This document shows, piece by piece, positions 60,230 to 64,000 of a stretch of 64,000 nt of DNA. Positions within the stretch are counted from its first letter, which is position 1, and every line of letters begins with the position of its first letter. Made by a program: the position numbers and the translations under genes. The stretch covers positions 586,408 to 650,407 of the forward strand of contig KL647303.1 in the NCBI GenBank assembly GCA_000727475.1, written 5' to 3'. This DNA is from Sarcocystis neurona (lineage: Eukaryota > Apicomplexa > Conoidasida > Eucoccidiorida > Sarcocystidae). The notes beneath the pieces are model-generated. The model saw nothing but the letters and a program-made list of their open reading frames with translations. It was not told where the DNA came from and did no database searches.

Positions 60230-63200
60230 CGTGTAGCCGAATGACGTCTCAGCCGCCAAATTGCACTTGTTCATTTGCTTCATTCTCCTTGGTCTACTTT
60301 TGTAGTTTACTGATGTATCAAGCGTTTATATCAGGTGCATAAGAGAGACACTAGGTACACATCCGATAGGCATGTCTCCACACCTGGGACCGCAGCGCAG
60401 AAGTGCGCCCTGGCCTTCACGTACATCAACATCGACGAGTGTAATAGTGAATGGATCCACACTAGCAGCTACGTTTCAGGGGCGCGTGTAACACGATAAA
60501 GGCGTCAACGCCTTTCCTCTGTATGATTTGCAATTCTTTAGTCTTACTTTAGCCGTCCGTGTTTAGTGGACTACCCGTACCATGTCAGCTGCTTCACCGA
60601 AGCCACCATGCAAGTTCTGACTGTCTACAGGTATAGCTGCAATACTTCGTAAGCCTGGCGATACAAAGCAGTCTACATCGAGTGAGTGAGACTGACACAA
60701 CAGCGACACCGCCATGGTTCAATTGTTTCGAGTGTGTTTCGCTATTACATTGTCCACTGACAGCTGTCTCTCTCACAGGTCTCCGCAGAATTAGTAGACT
60801 TCACAAAGAAACCTATGATATGTCGCTCAGGTGATCAACAAAATGCAAATAAGGGTTCGTCTGGTTCACTTGGTGACATACCGAGAAAGACATTAAATAG
60901 TGTCTCTATGAAGAAGACATTCAACAGTGTCTGTATGCAAGTATCAGTAGAAAACGATTATTGTAATCGGTACCATATATCCGCTCCTGTCGACGGAAAG
61001 CTTCACATCTGTCACAAATAGATGTGTTGACAAAACGGTCATACAGCGACCGGATACACATTCTCCAGTAGTGTCTCACAGGCATATTTCACTATGATTG
61101 GCACTCGTTCCTCGAGAACCAATATCGAGCTTTAGACAAATAGTGGGCGTCGGTATTTACTTGCACAAACCATCCTGTACCCAAGACATGAACATAATTC
61201 AGTACACCGTCTTAGACACACAGAGGAAATCTAACTGATTCTGACCCCTTATTAGACGCATGCTGCACCTTGGAGAGGTATAACGTGATCCCACCAAGAA
61301 AATTCATCTACAGCGGTAGCATCACAACGCTTCAGTCCTCTCCCGCACGGATTCTACACAAACATCCACAGAAGTGCTGTGCCACATTCAGTCCTACACA
61401 TGTTTACGCATTCACCAAACGTGGCTAAAATATGCACGAATATATGTGCATCTTCCACAGGTAACACCCACGTAAGGTCTTCATGAAAGTGGTTCTTCCA
61501 CGTCCTTGTATAAAGACAAAGAAACATTATTCGTCGATGTGGCGGCACAAGAATGGGCGTGCTAGGTTCCGCATAGACAGTGAGGAGACGCTAGCTCGCA
61601 AACGACTGTACGCCGGTATTCAGTTCTGTCGTTATGCCCATCTGGATGACTAGTTTTCCTCGCGTAAATGACTATTCAGCATGCGATTACACGTGTGCCT
61701 CATCAGAAGCACGTCTCTTCTCCAGTGCATTCGTGTGGTCGACTGTTAACATGCATGAGAGGGCAAACGCGTCTGAAAACAGGAGCGTTTCAGGAGTGTG
61801 TCGCTCTGGACGTGATACCAGCTTCTGTTTGCCCTGACGGTGTTCCTGTTGTCCCCAGACGACCACTCCTGAGTGACAGACGCGTTCTTTTGTGGACTGT
61901 ATGTTCTTTCCAGCGTTAAAAATGACTAGTGGTATGCAGGAGGTAACGTCTCGTCTCTATAAATGTAGTTAGTGCCTCTTGTACAGCTACTGAAGCTCTG
62001 CAGTAAGCTCTACAAGCTACCAGACACGCAAGTAGTAGACGTTCCTCGCCTCTCTTATCCTTTTGTTACATCGGATTTGCTGATTCGTCTACTTTTGTTA
62101 TTTATTCCAAAAAATTTCACTTACGTTACTATCGCAAAAATTACACTGCCAATACCGGAAGTTGGACGTGTCCATATACGGATGTTTGCCTTCCGTTAAA
62201 TGTACGAATTTAAACCCCGAACTGGTACCAGAATCGTCACGTAGAAATATACATTCACTTGCATACACAACCGTTTGACTTTTGTAGCTCTACATGCAAA
62301 CATATACTCTACCTCAGGAGCTCCCTTGAATTAGGACACCTTGGCGTAGAGCCTTTCAAGTTGGGAAGCTAATCGCATATCGCGTACAAAAAGATTCTTT
62401 CCAACACATACATTCCAAGACAGACACTTACTCTGACACCGGTAAATACTCTATTCACAGGCGCCCTACACCACACAAACGGGCATCGCATATCAATAAT
62501 ATTGGGAACGAAGATCAAACCCTGATATATCATCAAGCTCTATTGTCGTGCGGGTGCAGAAACGTTATTTCAGGATCCTGCGGCACCACTACCAAAACAA
62601 CTCACTCAGACATGTGCAAATAGATATATAAATATGCATATGTACAAACATATATATGTGTGTATATATATATACATATATTTTTGTACATATATATGTG
62701 TTTATACATATTTTGAACTCTCTTGCATAGCGGTAGACTAATCTCGCGTCCATCAATACAGGAGTTCCCCGCAGAATGCACACATAGGTGTGCGTATTTA
62801 TCGATGTACACGTCTCCCCCTTTTTCTCCTTCAGTAGACGCATACGTGCGCATTTTTATTTGTAAGAGTCAGGTCTGCCTATAAAGCGACGTATTCGTCC
62901 CTCACCTTTTTTCCGACATACCCCGCGTCACTGCTACATGTGAGCCTTCTCCTGACCGGACAATGGAATGGCGGGCCCACACACACACCGTACACGTCTC
63001 AGTTTTGGTGGTGCCCCCCGCTGCTGCATACGGTAATTCAGCTCTTGTGACTCTGGCTTATTGACGTGACCTCCTCCCTACACAGCAGCCCATGGTACCC
63101 GTGATATCCACATACTCAGACATACTTCGCAGCTGTAGGGCACGTATTCTCACTGACAAAGTATATAAGCACGGCGAGCATTGAGAAATTAGGCCCCGAT

Positions 63201-64000
63201 CAGCTACACATAGATCAAGCTACACAAACGTTGTGCAGTGGTCGCTGCTGCTTTCAAACATATATATATATATACGTACACCGCACAGTTCTTTACGGCC
63301 CTTCCTTGGCTGCGAAATACGTACACGTTGTGTATGCACGCGCTTTTGATCACGCGTTCATCTCCCTACGCGTAGTACGTATTCAGGTATACACATATAG
63401 ATATATACGCGTGGCCACCCAGACAGAGATATAGAGTAACACAGACACAGAGTGTACGGTCCATATGCCGCACTCTTATTAACACACGTACAGTTCGTCC
63501 TGTAGATAAGCATACAGACACGTGCGTATATCTATGTGTGCACTTGACAACGCTAGGTGCCAGACAAACATACGAATCCGTAACTGTCTCTATGCCGGTC
63601 CTTTGAATTACAGCCGCATTGAGACTGCAGAACTACATACGTCCTTCATTCATGACCGTTACAAATCACATGTCACGCGGTGCCCCTCTTCACTGCAATA
63701 GTTGTGCACGTAACTTTGTCCGGCTCCGCCGCTGGTCTCACAGGGCCTACAAAACAGGTATTTCACAGAGCCCAGTAATGTGTGCCGCCTTAAGTATCTA
63801 AGCTTGCAAACTAGCGTGTCTGTACACATATAGATACAGACATATACGTACATACACATGCACACGTAAAGGCACACTTGATACACACATGGGTGTTCCC
63901 GTGTCTAATTCCACCTCTGCACAAAAATATATATGTAAGCAGATACCAGACCTTTTTACTTCGTTGTCACTACGTTATTACGTAGACACATGTGGACAGA
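60230..64000. other. Repeat-poor terminal region, no gene recognised
   Basis: Mostly non-repetitive DNA with short ATATAT/ACACAT runs (62620-62710, 63255-63275, 63830-63860). Readings are short on both strands; the most protein-like is plus 61972-62199 (hydrophobic, VVDVPRLSYPFVTSDLLIRL). If the 57-60 kb gene starts at 59989, its promoter and 5' UTR should lie in the first few hundred bases. Confidence 0.4.

Noticed and set aside
1..64000. tRNA, rRNA, CRISPR array or transposon
   Set aside because: I looked for cloverleaf-like blocks, regularly spaced identical repeats, reverse transcriptase and transposase motifs and saw none. Short RNAs could be missed without a covariance search.

Overview
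This window is nuclear DNA from a coccidian apicomplexan, most likely an Eimeria species. The signs are very dense CAG/CTG trinucleotide arrays in exons and introns, long ACATATAC-type simple repeats, genes split into many small exons by long introns, and proteins with Gln/Ala/Ser homopolymers around ordinary eukaryotic domains. I see no bacterial operon, rRNA, tRNA or CRISPR array. One assembly gap (Ns) lies at 23808-24358. I rebuilt gene models by hand by joining exons with GT..AG ends and checking that codon phase agrees across each junction.

The three genes with recognisable families, and the two further candidates I could build, all read on the minus strand. From high to low coordinate: (1) about 57.2-60.0 kb, a small-exon gene of unknown family; (2) 56224-47975, a diacylglycerol kinase in five phase-matched exons, with a signal peptide and a disordered N-terminal half of about 600 residues; (3) 38714-36840, a coiled-coil and Ala/Ser/Pro-rich protein whose reading frame contains one TAG where CAG would fit; (4) 35315-19528, an F-BAR-domain protein in at least nine exons across 16 kb, with the assembly gap in one intron; (5) 11471-21, RRP8, the nucleolar rRNA methyltransferase, with a poly-Gln N-terminal exon and six small exons carrying the methyltransferase fold.

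The window alternates between repeat-rich blocks (about 1-13, 18-39 and 49.6-56.7 kb) and repeat-poor blocks (about 13-18, 39-49 and 57-64 kb), like the alternating segments known from Eimeria tenella chromosome 1. Repeat-poor blocks hold little I can assign. The genes do not form a pathway: RRP8 acts on ribosome synthesis and rDNA chromatin, the F-BAR protein should bend membranes, and the DAG kinase would make phosphatidic acid, probably in the secretory system or outside the parasite.
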